A stretch of DNA of 9,355 nt, from positions 1 through 9,355 of the forward strand of contig NIUZ01000052.1 in NCBI GenBank assembly GCA_002254285.1, written 5' to 3'. The stretch is from Bacteroidetes bacterium 4572_112. GTDB taxonomy: Bacteria; Bacteroidota; Bacteroidia; Bacteroidales; UBA1556. The notes under the pieces are model-generated. The model had not been told where the DNA came from. It ran no database searches and worked only from the letters and a program-made list of their open reading frames with translations. Made by a program: the position numbers and the translations under genes. Shown here one piece after another: positions 1-6,563 of this stretch. How positions within the stretch are numbered: the stretch's first letter is position 1; every line of letters starts with the position of its first letter.

Positions 1-127
1 GTAAAAGGCTAAAGTGTAAAAGGCTAAAGTGTAAAAGGCTAAAGTGTAAAAGGCTAAAGTGTAAAAGGCTAAAGTGTAAAAGGCTAAAGTGTAAAAGGCT
101 AAAGGCTAAAGGCTAAAGTGTAAAAGG
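1..127. repeat. 15-bp tandem repeat array, running in from the left edge
   Basis: Six perfect head-to-tail copies of GTAAAAGGCTAAAGT fill bases 1-90, and a seventh differs only in its last base. From 94 the array changes register to three heptads AAAGGCT (94-114), then AAAGTGTA (115-122) and a partial AAAGG. The 15-mer is therefore a heptad (AAAGGCT) plus an octad (AAAGTGTA). Since 15 is a multiple of three, one plus-strand frame stays open through the array (repeating KRLKC) until TAA at 114-116, while the other two frames hit TAA in every unit. The left boundary is outside the window, so total copy number is unknown. No gene is visible here. A perfect short tandem array like this is a candidate for copy-number variation between isolates. 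Confidence 0.93.
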
Positions 128-316
128 AAAAAGGTGAATGGGGAATTAAGAATTAATAATTGAACAAGCCCAAACCTTCGAACAAAGAACCATCAACCTC
201 CGAACCACAGCCCATTAATAATTAACCATTAACAATTAACATTTGTTTTTAAATCAACTGATTATTTACCAATAAAAGCTTACTAAATTAGCATAACTAT
301 TTTCTAAGAAATTAAC
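128..316. other. Non-coding stretch made of degenerate 7-8 bp words
   Basis: I see no gene here. The stretch holds two tandem GAATTAA heptads (143-156), then a C-rich run of loosely repeated words ending in AAC or AACC (about 161-205, for example CGAAC, AGAACC, CAACC, GAACC). Four consecutive heptads follow at 214-241: ATTAATA, ATTAACC, ATTAACA, ATTAACA. The last part (242-316) is AT-rich without obvious periodicity and leads into the hutI promoter. No hairpin followed by a T-run and no riboswitch-like fold was recognised by eye. Confidence 0.6.
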
Positions 317-324
317 TATATTTG
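317..324 (+). promoter_or_regulatory. Bacteroidota-type -7 promoter element upstream of hutI
   Basis: TATATTTG matches the TAnnTTTG -7 consensus of the Bacteroidota housekeeping sigma factor exactly. It would place the transcription start near 327-330 and give hutI a leader of about 20 nt. I see no convincing -33 TTG-type element at the expected distance, so the call rests on the -7 match and its position. Confidence 0.6.
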
Positions 325-349
325 CTTGCGAAAATAAATCTATTTGAAG

Positions 350-1603
350 ATGAAATTATTAATAAATAATATAAAAGAATTAGTTCAGATAATTGATGAT
401 AATCGACTATATACTAGTGGTAAAGATATGTCTGAGTTAAAAACAATTGAGAATGCTTACTTAATTGTTTATGGAGAAAAAATTGCAGCATATGGGCCAA
501 TGGCTAATTTGCAAAACGAGGCTTTAAATTCTAATATCGACAAAGTGATAGATGCAAAGGGGAAAATGGTTTTTCCAGCTTTTGCTGATTCTCATACTCA
601 TTTGGTTTATGATGGAAGCCGTGAGGTTGAATATATCGATAAAATCAAAGGTCTCTCGTATGAAGAGATTGCTGCTCGTGGTGGTGGTATTCTTAATTCT
701 GCCAAACGAATTGCTGAGGCTAGTGAGGAATCGCTTTATCAGCAGTCGTTGAAGCGAATTAATGATATTATTTCTATGGGAACTGGTGCTGTGGAGATTA
801 AGAGTGGTTATGGTTTATCTGTTGAAAGTGAGCTTAAGATGCTCAGAGTTATAAAACGACTCAAGGAAGAAACTCCAATAACCATAAGATCAACTTTCTT
901 GGGAGCACATGCTGTTGCTTCTGATTATAGAGGTAGACAAAGCGATTATGTGGATTTGGTTGTAAATGAGATGATTCCAAAGGTGGGAGAGCAAAAGCTT
1001 GCTGACTATGTGGATGTATTCTGTGATAAGGGCTTCTTCACTGTTGACGAAACTGATAGAATCCTTAATGCTGCAACTAAATACGGAATGATTCCTAAAA
1101 TTCATGCCAATGAGCTTGATTATAGTGGAGGTATTCAGGTTGGAGTTAAATATAATGCTCTTTCGGTAGATCATCTTGAATTTACTGGTGATGAGGAGAT
1201 TAAAGCTCTTTTAGCCTCCAAAACAATGCCAACATTATTGCCAGGTGCGGCTTTTTTCTTAGGAATGGTGCATGCTCCTGTTCGCAATATGATATCGGCA
1301 GGATTGCCTGTGGCTTTGGCTAGTGACTTTAATCCAGGTTCTTCACCTTCGGGCAATATGCAGCTGATTGCGGCTATGGGCTCGGTTATGTTCAAAATGC
1401 TTTCTCAAGAGGTAATTCATTCTACTACAATTAATTCAGCCTATGCAATGGGTGTGAATAAAGAGCTTGGAAGTATTACTGTTGGCAAAAGAGCTAATCT
1501 GATTATTACTAAAGAAATGCCTACTTATCACTATTGGACATACTCCTATGGCGATAATAAAGTGGATATAATGATATTGAATGGGGTAGTTATTAATGAT
1601 TAA
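350..1603 (+). CDS. hutI: Imidazolonepropionase (histidine degradation, step 3)
   Basis: This cytoplasmic metal-dependent amidohydrolase hydrolyses 4-imidazolone-5-propanoate to N-formimino-L-glutamate. The frame gives 417 aa from ATG 350, a normal family length. A TTG six bases earlier is in frame, but the ATG is the more natural start. Visible family features, numbered from ATG 350, are the beta-sandwich N-terminus, the metal-binding ADSHTHLVYDGSRE segment (H82, H84), GGGI at 111-114, KSGYGLSVESE near 151-161, GAHAV with H187, KIHANE with H252, VDHLE with H275 and ASDFNPGSSP with D326. These match the zinc ligands and substrate-binding residues known for HutI. ftcD, encoding the next step, starts 86 bp downstream on the same strand, so cotranscription is likely. 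The stop codon lies in the first copy of a 14-bp tandem duplication. Confidence 0.96.
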   Translation: MKLLINNIKELVQIIDDNRLYTSGKDMSELKTIENAYLIVYGEKIAAYGPMANLQNEALNSNIDKVIDAKGKMVFPAFADSHTHLVYDGSREVEYIDKIKGLSYEEIAARGGGILNSAKRIAEASEESLYQQSLKRINDIISMGTGAVEIKSGYGLSVESELKMLRVIKRLKEETPITIRSTFLGAHAVASDYRGRQSDYVDLVVNEMIPKVGEQKLADYVDVFCDKGFFTVDETDRILNAATKYGMIPKIHANELDYSGGIQVGVKYNALSVDHLEFTGDEEIKALLASKTMPTLLPGAAFFLGMVHAPVRNMISAGLPVALASDFNPGSSPSGNMQLIAAMGSVMFKMLSQEVIHSTTINSAYAMGVNKELGSITVGKRANLIITKEMPTYHYWTYSYGDNKVDIMILNGVVIND

Positions 1604-1620
1604 TTTTTAATGATTAATTA
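1593..1620. repeat. 14-bp tandem duplication spanning the hutI stop codon
   Basis: TTAATGATTAATT occurs at 1593-1605 and again at 1607-1619, a 14-bp period with one spacer base. The hutI stop TAA (1601-1603) is inside the first copy, so the last codons of hutI (I-N-D-stop) are written in repeat sequence. The word resembles the ATTAACN-type words in other gaps of this window. Confidence 0.8.
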
Positions 1621-1627
1621 TGCTTTC

Positions 1628-1679
1628 AAATAAACTATTAAACAAATAAACCTGTCTGCCGCAAGGCAGGCGAATAAAC
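1628..1679. repeat. Octad array with an embedded palindromic element (copy A)
   Basis: Three octads AAATAAAC, TATTAAAC, AAATAAAC fill 1628-1651. They are interrupted by a 21-bp element at 1652-1672 and followed by AATAAAC again at 1673-1679. The element folds as a hairpin: CTGCC (1656-1660), loop GCAA, GGCAG (1665-1669). Adding three more pairs, two of them G-U, extends the stem to 1653-1672. The GCAA loop is of the GNRA tetraloop type. The 7-bp AATAAAC copies on each side are perfect direct repeats. The hairpin ends 17 bp before the ftcD ATG, so in a hutI-ftcD transcript it would lie just outside the ribosome's initiation footprint. A related element (copy B) sits in the same position before the next gene. 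Confidence 0.75.
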
Positions 1680-1689
1680 ATATACAAGG

Positions 1690-3381
1690 ATGCAACAACT
1701 AATAGAATGCGTACCTAACTTTAGTGAAGGTCGCGATATGAATGTGATAAATCAAATCACAGCAGAGATAGAAAAAATTGACGGAGTAAAGCTTGTGGAT
1801 GTTGATCCAGGGGCTGCAACAAATCGTACTGTGGTAACAATGGTAGGAACTCCAGATGAGGTTTTAGAGGCTGCTTTTCAGGCAGTGAAGAAAGCTCAAG
1901 AGCTAATTGATATGCGTGGACATAGTGGAGCTCACCCTCGCTTTGGCGCAACTGATGTATGTCCATTGGTGCCTGTGGCAAATATTACCATGGAAGAAAC
2001 CATAGTATTTGCTCATAAATTGGCAAAGAGAATAGGAGAGGAGCTCGAAATTCCGATCTATTGTTACGAAAATGCTGCTAAAAACGAAGAGCGTCGCAAT
2101 TTGGCTAATTGTCGTGCTGGTGAATATGAGGCTGTAGCTGAGCGAATTGGTACAGAGCAATGGCGTCCTGATTATGGTCCTGCGGAGTTTACTGATAAAG
2201 TGGCTATGAGTGGTGTTACTGCTGTTAGTGCGCGTAACTTCTTGGTTGCTATCAATTATAACCTAAATACAACATCTACTCGCCGTGCTAATGCTGTAGC
2301 TTTTGATGTTCGTGAACGTGGTCGTACTAAGCGTGATGGCGATGGTGTTACTGGTAAAATAGTAAAGGATGAGAATGGTAAACCAGTAATGATTCCTGGT
2401 ACTTTGAAGCATACTAAGGCTATTGGTTGGTTTATTGATGAGTTTGGTATTGCCCAAATTTCTATGAATATGACCAATATTGAAGAAACTCCAATTCATA
2501 AGGCATTTGATGAAGTTAGCGCTAAGGCTGCTGCTCGTGGAATGCGTGTTACAGGTTCAGAACTTGTTGGTGTTGTGCCTTTGAAAGCTATACTTGATGC
2601 TGGTCGTCATTATCTTAAATTACAGAATCGCTCTACAGGTATTTCTGATAAAGAAATTATTAAAATTGCTGTTAAGTCGCTTGGCTTAGATGAGCTTTAT
2701 CCTTTCGATCCAGAGAAAAAGATAGTTGAATATATACTTGAGGCTGATAAACAGAAGCAGCTGATTGATATGAATTTAACAGAATTTGTTCATGAAACAG
2801 CTTCTGAATCTCCTGCTCCAGGTGGTGGGTCTATTTCTGCTTATATGGGTTCTATGGGAGCAGCCTTGGGAACTATGGTTGCTAACCTTTCTTCTCATAA
2901 AAGAGGTTGGGATGACCGATGCGAAGAGTTCTCTGATGTTGCTGAAAAAGGTAAATTCTACCACGATTCTTTATTGAAGATGGTGGATGAAGATACTAAT
3001 GCTTTCAATAAAATTATGGATGCGTTTGGTTTACCTAAAAAGACTGATGCTGATAAGGAAACTCGTATGCAAGCAATTCAGGATGCTACAAAATATGCTA
3101 CTGAGGTGCCATTGAAGGTTATGCGCCTTTGCTATGAGTCAATGGAGGTTTCAAAGGCTATGGCCGAAACTGGTAATCCAAATTCTGTAACAGATGCAGG
3201 TGTTGGTGCTTTGGCAGCAATGGCTGGTGTTAGAGGTGCTCACCTTAATGTTAGAATCAATGCTAAAGATTTAAAAGATAGAACTGTAGCTGATGCTTTA
3301 TTGGTAGAAGCTAAGGATATCGAAAACCGCGCTGCATTCCTTGAGAAAGAGGTTCTTGCTATTGTGGAAACTAAGTTGTAA
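1690..3381 (+). CDS. ftcD: Bifunctional glutamate formimidoyltransferase / formimidoyl-THF cyclodeaminase
   Basis: This cytoplasmic, folate-dependent enzyme moves the formimino group of formiminoglutamate onto tetrahydrofolate, releasing glutamate. It then deaminates 5-formimino-THF to 5,10-methenyl-THF and ammonia. The 563-aa protein has the fused architecture. The N-terminal formiminotransferase subdomain (about 1-180) starts with ECVPNFSEGRD and has HSGAHPRFG, where H82 falls at the position of the catalytic histidine known from the mammalian enzyme. A second transferase subdomain runs from about 181 to 335, and the cyclodeaminase domain from about 362 to 563 with FVHETASESPAPGGGS (366-381) and NPNSVTDAGVG (496-506). 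Both domains look intact. AAGG lies directly against the ATG with no spacer, so it is unlikely to act as a Shine-Dalgarno. It follows hutI and completes the route from imidazolonepropionate to glutamate. Its stop codon touches a heptad array. Confidence 0.96.
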   Translation: MQQLIECVPNFSEGRDMNVINQITAEIEKIDGVKLVDVDPGAATNRTVVTMVGTPDEVLEAAFQAVKKAQELIDMRGHSGAHPRFGATDVCPLVPVANITMEETIVFAHKLAKRIGEELEIPIYCYENAAKNEERRNLANCRAGEYEAVAERIGTEQWRPDYGPAEFTDKVAMSGVTAVSARNFLVAINYNLNTTSTRRANAVAFDVRERGRTKRDGDGVTGKIVKDENGKPVMIPGTLKHTKAIGWFIDEFGIAQISMNMTNIEETPIHKAFDEVSAKAAARGMRVTGSELVGVVPLKAILDAGRHYLKLQNRSTGISDKEIIKIAVKSLGLDELYPFDPEKKIVEYILEADKQKQLIDMNLTEFVHETASESPAPGGGSISAYMGSMGAALGTMVANLSSHKRGWDDRCEEFSDVAEKGKFYHDSLLKMVDEDTNAFNKIMDAFGLPKKTDADKETRMQAIQDATKYATEVPLKVMRLCYESMEVSKAMAETGNPNSVTDAGVGALAAMAGVRGAHLNVRINAKDLKDRTVADALLVEAKDIENRAAFLEKEVLAIVETKL

Positions 3382-3527
3382 GTCTACAGTCTACAGTCTA
3401 CAGTCTTCAGTCTACAGTAAGCAGTCTTCAGTAAGCAGTAAGCAGTAAGCAGTAAGCAGTCTTCAGTCTTTAATCTGACTGCCAACTGAGTACTGCCTAC
3501 TGCAATGCCAACTGCGTACTGCCAACT
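3381..3527. repeat. Heptad array AGTNNNC followed by its inverse GNNNACT
   Basis: Thirteen consecutive 7-bp units of the form AGTNNNC fill 3381-3471 (the last ends in T): AGTCTAC three times, AGTCTTC, AGTCTAC, AGTAAGC, AGTCTTC, AGTAAGC four times, AGTCTTC, AGTCTTT. After a 9-bp spacer the same family appears on the other strand as GNNNACT units: GCCAACT, GAGTACT, GCCTACT (3481-3501), a short GCAAT, then GCCAACT, GCGTACT, GCCAACT (3507-3527). The first base of the array is the last base of the ftcD stop codon. The two halves are complementary with scattered mismatches (for instance GCAGTAAGCAGTA against TACTGCCTACTGC at 3490-3502, one mismatch), so RNA from here could form a long imperfect hairpin. 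Confidence 0.88.
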
Positions 3528-3576
3528 CAACAAATAAACAATTCAACCAGCCTTGCCGACAGGCAGGCGATTCAAC
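3524..3576. repeat. Octad array with an embedded palindromic element (copy B)
   Basis: Octads AACTCAAC, AAATAAAC, AATTCAAC occupy 3524-3547, overlapping the end of the heptad array. A 22-bp element follows at 3548-3569, then ATTCAAC again at 3570-3576. The element folds as GCCT (3550-3553), bulged T, GCC (3555-3557), loop GACA, GGC (3562-3564), AGGC (3565-3568), seven Watson-Crick pairs in total. It shares its right end GGCAGGCG with copy A at 1652-1672 and also CCTTGC with copy A's reverse complement. The perfect 7-bp flanks ATTCAAC (3541-3547 and 3570-3576) differ from those of copy A. The element ends 15 bp before the next ATG. Confidence 0.75.
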
Positions 3577-3584
3577 ATTAAAGT

Positions 3585-5477
3585 ATGAACTTACTCCAAG
3601 TAAATAACCTATCAAAAGCATATGGTGAGAAGCAACTATTTCATAATGTGAGCTTTGGAATAAATCAAGGGCAGAAAGTTGCTCTTATCGCTCAAAATGG
3701 AATGGGTAAAACCTCCATGCTTAATATCATAATGGGTAAGGATATTCAGGATGAGGGCGAAGTTGTTATAAATAAAGGTATTAAGGTTGCCTATTTGGCG
3801 CAAAATCCTATTTTTAACCTAGAACATACTATTTTTGAAGCAGTACTCGATAGCAGAAATGAATTTTTTACCATCATAAAGGCTTATGAGGATGCATTAG
3901 AGCTAATGGCTACTGATAATAGTGAAGATGCTCAGAATGCGCTTCAAGATGCTATGGCAGCAATGGATATTAAGAATGCTTGGGATTATGAGAATAAGAT
4001 TAAGGAAATTCTTACAAAACTTCAAATAGCGGACCTAAATCAGAAAGTGCAAACCCTTTCGGGTGGGCAGAGGAGGAAATTGGCTTTGGCTAAGAGCCTT
4101 ATTGAGGATGTAGACCTGCTTTTATTGGATGAGCCTACGAATCACCTCGATATTGATATGATTGAATGGCTTGAGCGTTTTCTTAAATCGCAAAAGCTTA
4201 GTATGCTTATTGTTACTCACGATAGGTATTTCTTGGATAGTGTTTGCGATGAGATTTACGAATTGGAGTATAATGGCATATATCATTATCGTGGAAATTA
4301 CGATTATTATGTGGAGAAAAAGGCGGAGAAAATTGCCATAGAAATAGCCGAACAGGAAAAAGCTCAGAACCTAATGCGCAAAGAGCAGGAGTGGATGAGG
4401 CGTATGCCAAAAGCTCGAACTACAAAATCAAAAGCTCGTATTGATGCGTTTTATGATCTTGAAAAAAGAGCTCAGAAAGTGAAAAGGGAAGAAGTAAAAG
4501 AGTTTAAAGTAAAGGTTTCGCGTATAGGTAATAAGATATTGGAAGTCAATAGTATAAATAAATCCTTTGATGAGAATCTAATCATAAAAAACTTCTCTCA
4601 TACCTTTGTGAAGGGCGAAAGAATTGGTGTTGTTGGTCCAAATGGTGCTGGTAAATCTACCTTCTTTAATTTGATAATGGGAAACCTAAAACCGGATAAA
4701 GGAAGCATCGTAAAAGGGCAAACTATGGTTTTTGGCTATTTTACTCAGGCTGGATTATCTATAAAAGAAGATAAACGGTTAATAGATATTGTAAAAGATG
4801 TTGCAGATGAAATTCCTTTTGGAACTAGCTCAACTTTGTCGGCAGCACAATTCTTACATTATTTCAATTTTGATTATAGCACTCAGCATAATTATTATCG
4901 CAACCTTAGTGGTGGCGAAAAGCGTCGTTTGCAGCTTATGTTGGTATTTATCAATAATCCCAATTTCTTAATTCTGGATGAGCCTACCAATGATTTGGAT
5001 ATTGATACATTGAATGTGTTGGAGGAATTCCTTTTGAATTATCCGGGCTGCCTAATGGTAACAACTCACGACAGAGCCTTTTTGGACTCCGTGGTTGATC
5101 ATTTATTCGTTTTTGAAGGTAATGGTGAGGTTAAGGATTATCATTCGAACTATAGTGAGTATAGGGCTTTGAAGAAGTTAAAGGAAAAACAGCAACGAAA
5201 AGTAGAGAGAGAAGAGAAACAAGCTGCTATCCCTACTAAAGATGCTCCTATAAAGAAGAAAAAGGCCACTTTTAAAGAAAAGAAGGAATTTGAGAAGCTT
5301 AGTGAAGATATTGAAACCTTATCAAATCGTAAGGAAGAAATTACGGAGCTATTGAGCGCAGGACAGGGTAGTGCTGATGATTTCAAGGATTGGGGCTTGG
5401 AGTTAAACGAAACTAATGATAAACTTGATGAAATGGAAATGCGCTGGTTGGAGCTTAGTGAGGTTGTTGAGGGATAG
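3585..5477 (+). CDS. uup: ABC-F family ATPase, Uup-like (two nucleotide-binding domains)
   Basis: This is a soluble tandem-ATPase protein of the ABC-F family, which acts on ribosomes or nucleic acids rather than in transport; there are no membrane segments. Its 630 aa hold NBD1 (about 1-250) with Walker A AQNGMGKTS (36-44), signature LSGGQ (158-162) and Walker B plus D-loop DEPTNHLD (182-189). A charged linker (about 250-310) contains PKARTTKSKARI. NBD2 (about 316-525) has GPNGAGKST (351-359), LSGGE (441-445) and DEPTNDLD (465-472). A lysine/glutamate-rich C-terminal coiled coil (about 528-630) resembles the Uup C-terminal domain. Both ATP sites look competent; alanine replaces the first glycine of the first P-loop. 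The length and coiled coil favour Uup over EttA or antibiotic-resistance ABC-F types, but the biological role cannot be read from sequence. No promoter was recognised. The TAG stop is the start of a GGATAG-rich repeat. Confidence 0.88.
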   Translation: MNLLQVNNLSKAYGEKQLFHNVSFGINQGQKVALIAQNGMGKTSMLNIIMGKDIQDEGEVVINKGIKVAYLAQNPIFNLEHTIFEAVLDSRNEFFTIIKAYEDALELMATDNSEDAQNALQDAMAAMDIKNAWDYENKIKEILTKLQIADLNQKVQTLSGGQRRKLALAKSLIEDVDLLLLDEPTNHLDIDMIEWLERFLKSQKLSMLIVTHDRYFLDSVCDEIYELEYNGIYHYRGNYDYYVEKKAEKIAIEIAEQEKAQNLMRKEQEWMRRMPKARTTKSKARIDAFYDLEKRAQKVKREEVKEFKVKVSRIGNKILEVNSINKSFDENLIIKNFSHTFVKGERIGVVGPNGAGKSTFFNLIMGNLKPDKGSIVKGQTMVFGYFTQAGLSIKEDKRLIDIVKDVADEIPFGTSSTLSAAQFLHYFNFDYSTQHNYYRNLSGGEKRRLQLMLVFINNPNFLILDEPTNDLDIDTLNVLEEFLLNYPGCLMVTTHDRAFLDSVVDHLFVFEGNGEVKDYHSNYSEYRALKKLKEKQQRKVEREEKQAAIPTKDAPIKKKKATFKEKKEFEKLSEDIETLSNRKEEITELLSAGQGSADDFKDWGLELNETNDKLDEMEMRWLELSEVVEG

Positions 5478-5481
5478 ATAG

Positions 5482-5520
5482 AGGATAGAGGACCCCGATA
5501 GGAATCGGTAGGATAGAGGA
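5482..5520. repeat. Palindromic element (C) flanked by 11-bp direct repeats
   Basis: AGGATAGAGGA occurs perfectly at 5482-5492 and 5510-5520. Between the copies lie 17 bp containing CCGAT (5495-5499), loop AGGA, ATCGG (5504-5508), a 5-bp stem with a 4-nt loop. GGATAG words also begin at the ABC-F stop codon (5472-5477), so the flanks may be a tandem array rather than a target-site duplication. No T-run follows, so a classical intrinsic terminator is not supported, although the position between two convergent genes would suit one. Confidence 0.75.
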
Positions 5521-5643
5521 ATTACGAATTAAGAATTACGAATGAGGAATTAGTAATTTAACAATTCAACCCTTTCAACCAATTAACACTATAGCATTTT
5601 GACAATTTAATAATTCATCAATTTAACCCATTAACCATTAATA
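5519..5643. repeat. Heptad GAATNNN array followed by octad AATTYAAC words
   Basis: Five contiguous heptads GAATTAC, GAATTAA, GAATTAC, GAATGAG, GAATTAG fill 5519-5553. Octads AATTTAAC and AATTCAAC occupy 5555-5570, then come less regular words, and four contiguous octads ATTTTGAC, AATTTAAT, AATTCATC, AATTTAAC at 5596-5627. Heptads ATTAACC and ATTAATA (5630-5643) close the run. This AT-rich block forms the gap between convergent genes and extends through the stop codon of the minus-strand gene (TCA at 5618-5620) into its last coding positions. Confidence 0.78.
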
Positions 5644-6556
5644 ATTTCATAATCTCCTTATCAAAAACTTCTACACCATTCTGGTTCATATGATCGGAAT
5701 CATAAAAGTGTATGCTATCATTTAGATCAACTATTTTATTAAAATTATAGTATTCTGCCTTTGAATTCATTATGGAATCAAATTTATAAATATCAGTATA
5801 TGAGTTGTATAGGCTTTTTGTTATAGGTGTTTGTAATAAAATTAGCTTAATATCCTTTTTCTTCAATCTTTCAATAATTTTATCAAGCATATCAATTTGA
5901 ATAGGATTGATGTTTATTGCTTGTTTATCAATTATTTCAGCTTTATAATAGCTCATATCTCGCTGAACAAAGCCCCCCGATATGTATAAATCATTGCTCA
6001 GTCTAATACTATCTGTAATAGGTTTATAGTTTTTGAATAAATCCATATAAAATCCGTAAATAGCAGTGTTAAAGGTTGATGCATTGCTAAAATCAATCAA
6101 ATTAGTAAATGTATAGATATCATTCTTATCATTTTTTATTAAATCAAGAGTAGACTCTATTCCATCGCTATTCATTATTAATGGCGATACTTCAAAAATT
6201 ACTAATTTAGGATTTAGTTGCTCTAAATACCGATTTAATAACACATTAGTTTGTAAAGGTGTTTGGCTGCTAGATCCAAGATTAAATGTTTTATATCCTT
6301 TTATCTTAAAAATACGAGTATCAAAACCTCGGTATGCATGCGAAGAGCCTAAGAAAAGTATATCCACATCTTTTGTGATTCTGGCCTCATTTGTTCGGTA
6401 AAACATATCGCCCATTGGACCAGGAATATATTTTAGGTTTTGCTTCATAAATGACTCTGGAAAATGTGCAGCAATAATTACCATTGCAAAATAAATGATT
6501 ATTGCAAAGGGTAAAAATATGGCTATATTTAGTGTAAGTCGTTTTATATCAGTCAT
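5618..6556 (-). CDS. Membrane-anchored SGNH-hydrolase-like protein, MBOAT partner (AlgJ/DltD-like role)
   Basis: I do not recognise a named gene. The 312-aa protein has one hydrophobic N-terminal segment (about 8-30), which suggests a signal anchor with the rest outside the cytoplasmic membrane. The fold signals are those of SGNH esterases/acyltransferases: block I ILFLGSSHAYRGFD with the likely nucleophile in G70-S71-S72-H73, a block II-like NLGSSSQ (92-98), and near the C-terminus DSDHMNQNG, where D286 and H289 fit the DxxH acid/base pair. Such proteins accept an acyl group exported by an MBOAT protein and place it on a polysaccharide or other surface polymer. The MBOAT gene lies 7 bp upstream on the same strand, so translation is probably coupled. 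The target polymer is unknown, and no polysaccharide-synthesis or Dlt gene is in the window. The last residues (MVNGLN) are encoded by intergenic-type repeat words and are probably dispensable. Confidence 0.75.
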   Translation of the reverse strand: MTDIKRLTLNIAIFLPFAIIIYFAMVIIAAHFPESFMKQNLKYIPGPMGDMFYRTNEARITKDVDILFLGSSHAYRGFDTRIFKIKGYKTFNLGSSSQTPLQTNVLLNRYLEQLNPKLVIFEVSPLIMNSDGIESTLDLIKNDKNDIYTFTNLIDFSNASTFNTAIYGFYMDLFKNYKPITDSIRLSNDLYISGGFVQRDMSYYKAEIIDKQAININPIQIDMLDKIIERLKKKDIKLILLQTPITKSLYNSYTDIYKFDSIMNSKAEYYNFNKIVDLNDSIHFYDSDHMNQNGVEVFDKEIMKLLMVNGLN

Positions 6557-6563
6557 AAGGCGC

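Noticed and set aside
3..116. Open plus-strand frame reading repeated KRLKC and ending at TAA 114-116
   Set aside because: The frame is open only because the 15-bp repeat is a multiple of three. No non-repetitive coding sequence is visible before it, so it is more likely intergenic than a gene tail. The region left of base 1 would be needed to be certain.
1686..1689. AAGG before ftcD as a Shine-Dalgarno site
   Set aside because: It directly abuts the ATG with no spacer, so pairing with 16S rRNA would not position the start codon.
890..2964. Several open frames on the minus strand and in alternative frames within hutI and ftcD
   Set aside because: They overlap strongly conserved plus-strand enzymes, show no recognisable family motif and look like shadows of the coding frames.
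3381..3527. CRISPR array
   Set aside because: The units are contiguous 7-mers without unique spacers, the consensus is degenerate and no cas gene is present.
3585..5477. Antibiotic-resistance ABC-F protein (Vga/Lsa/Msr type)
   Set aside because: The linker between the domains is short, and the long C-terminal coiled coil fits a Uup-type housekeeping protein. There is no resistance-gene or mobile-element context.
5482..5520. Intrinsic terminator between the convergent ABC-F and SGNH genes
   Set aside because: The CCGAT/ATCGG stem is only 5 bp and no T-run follows on either strand.
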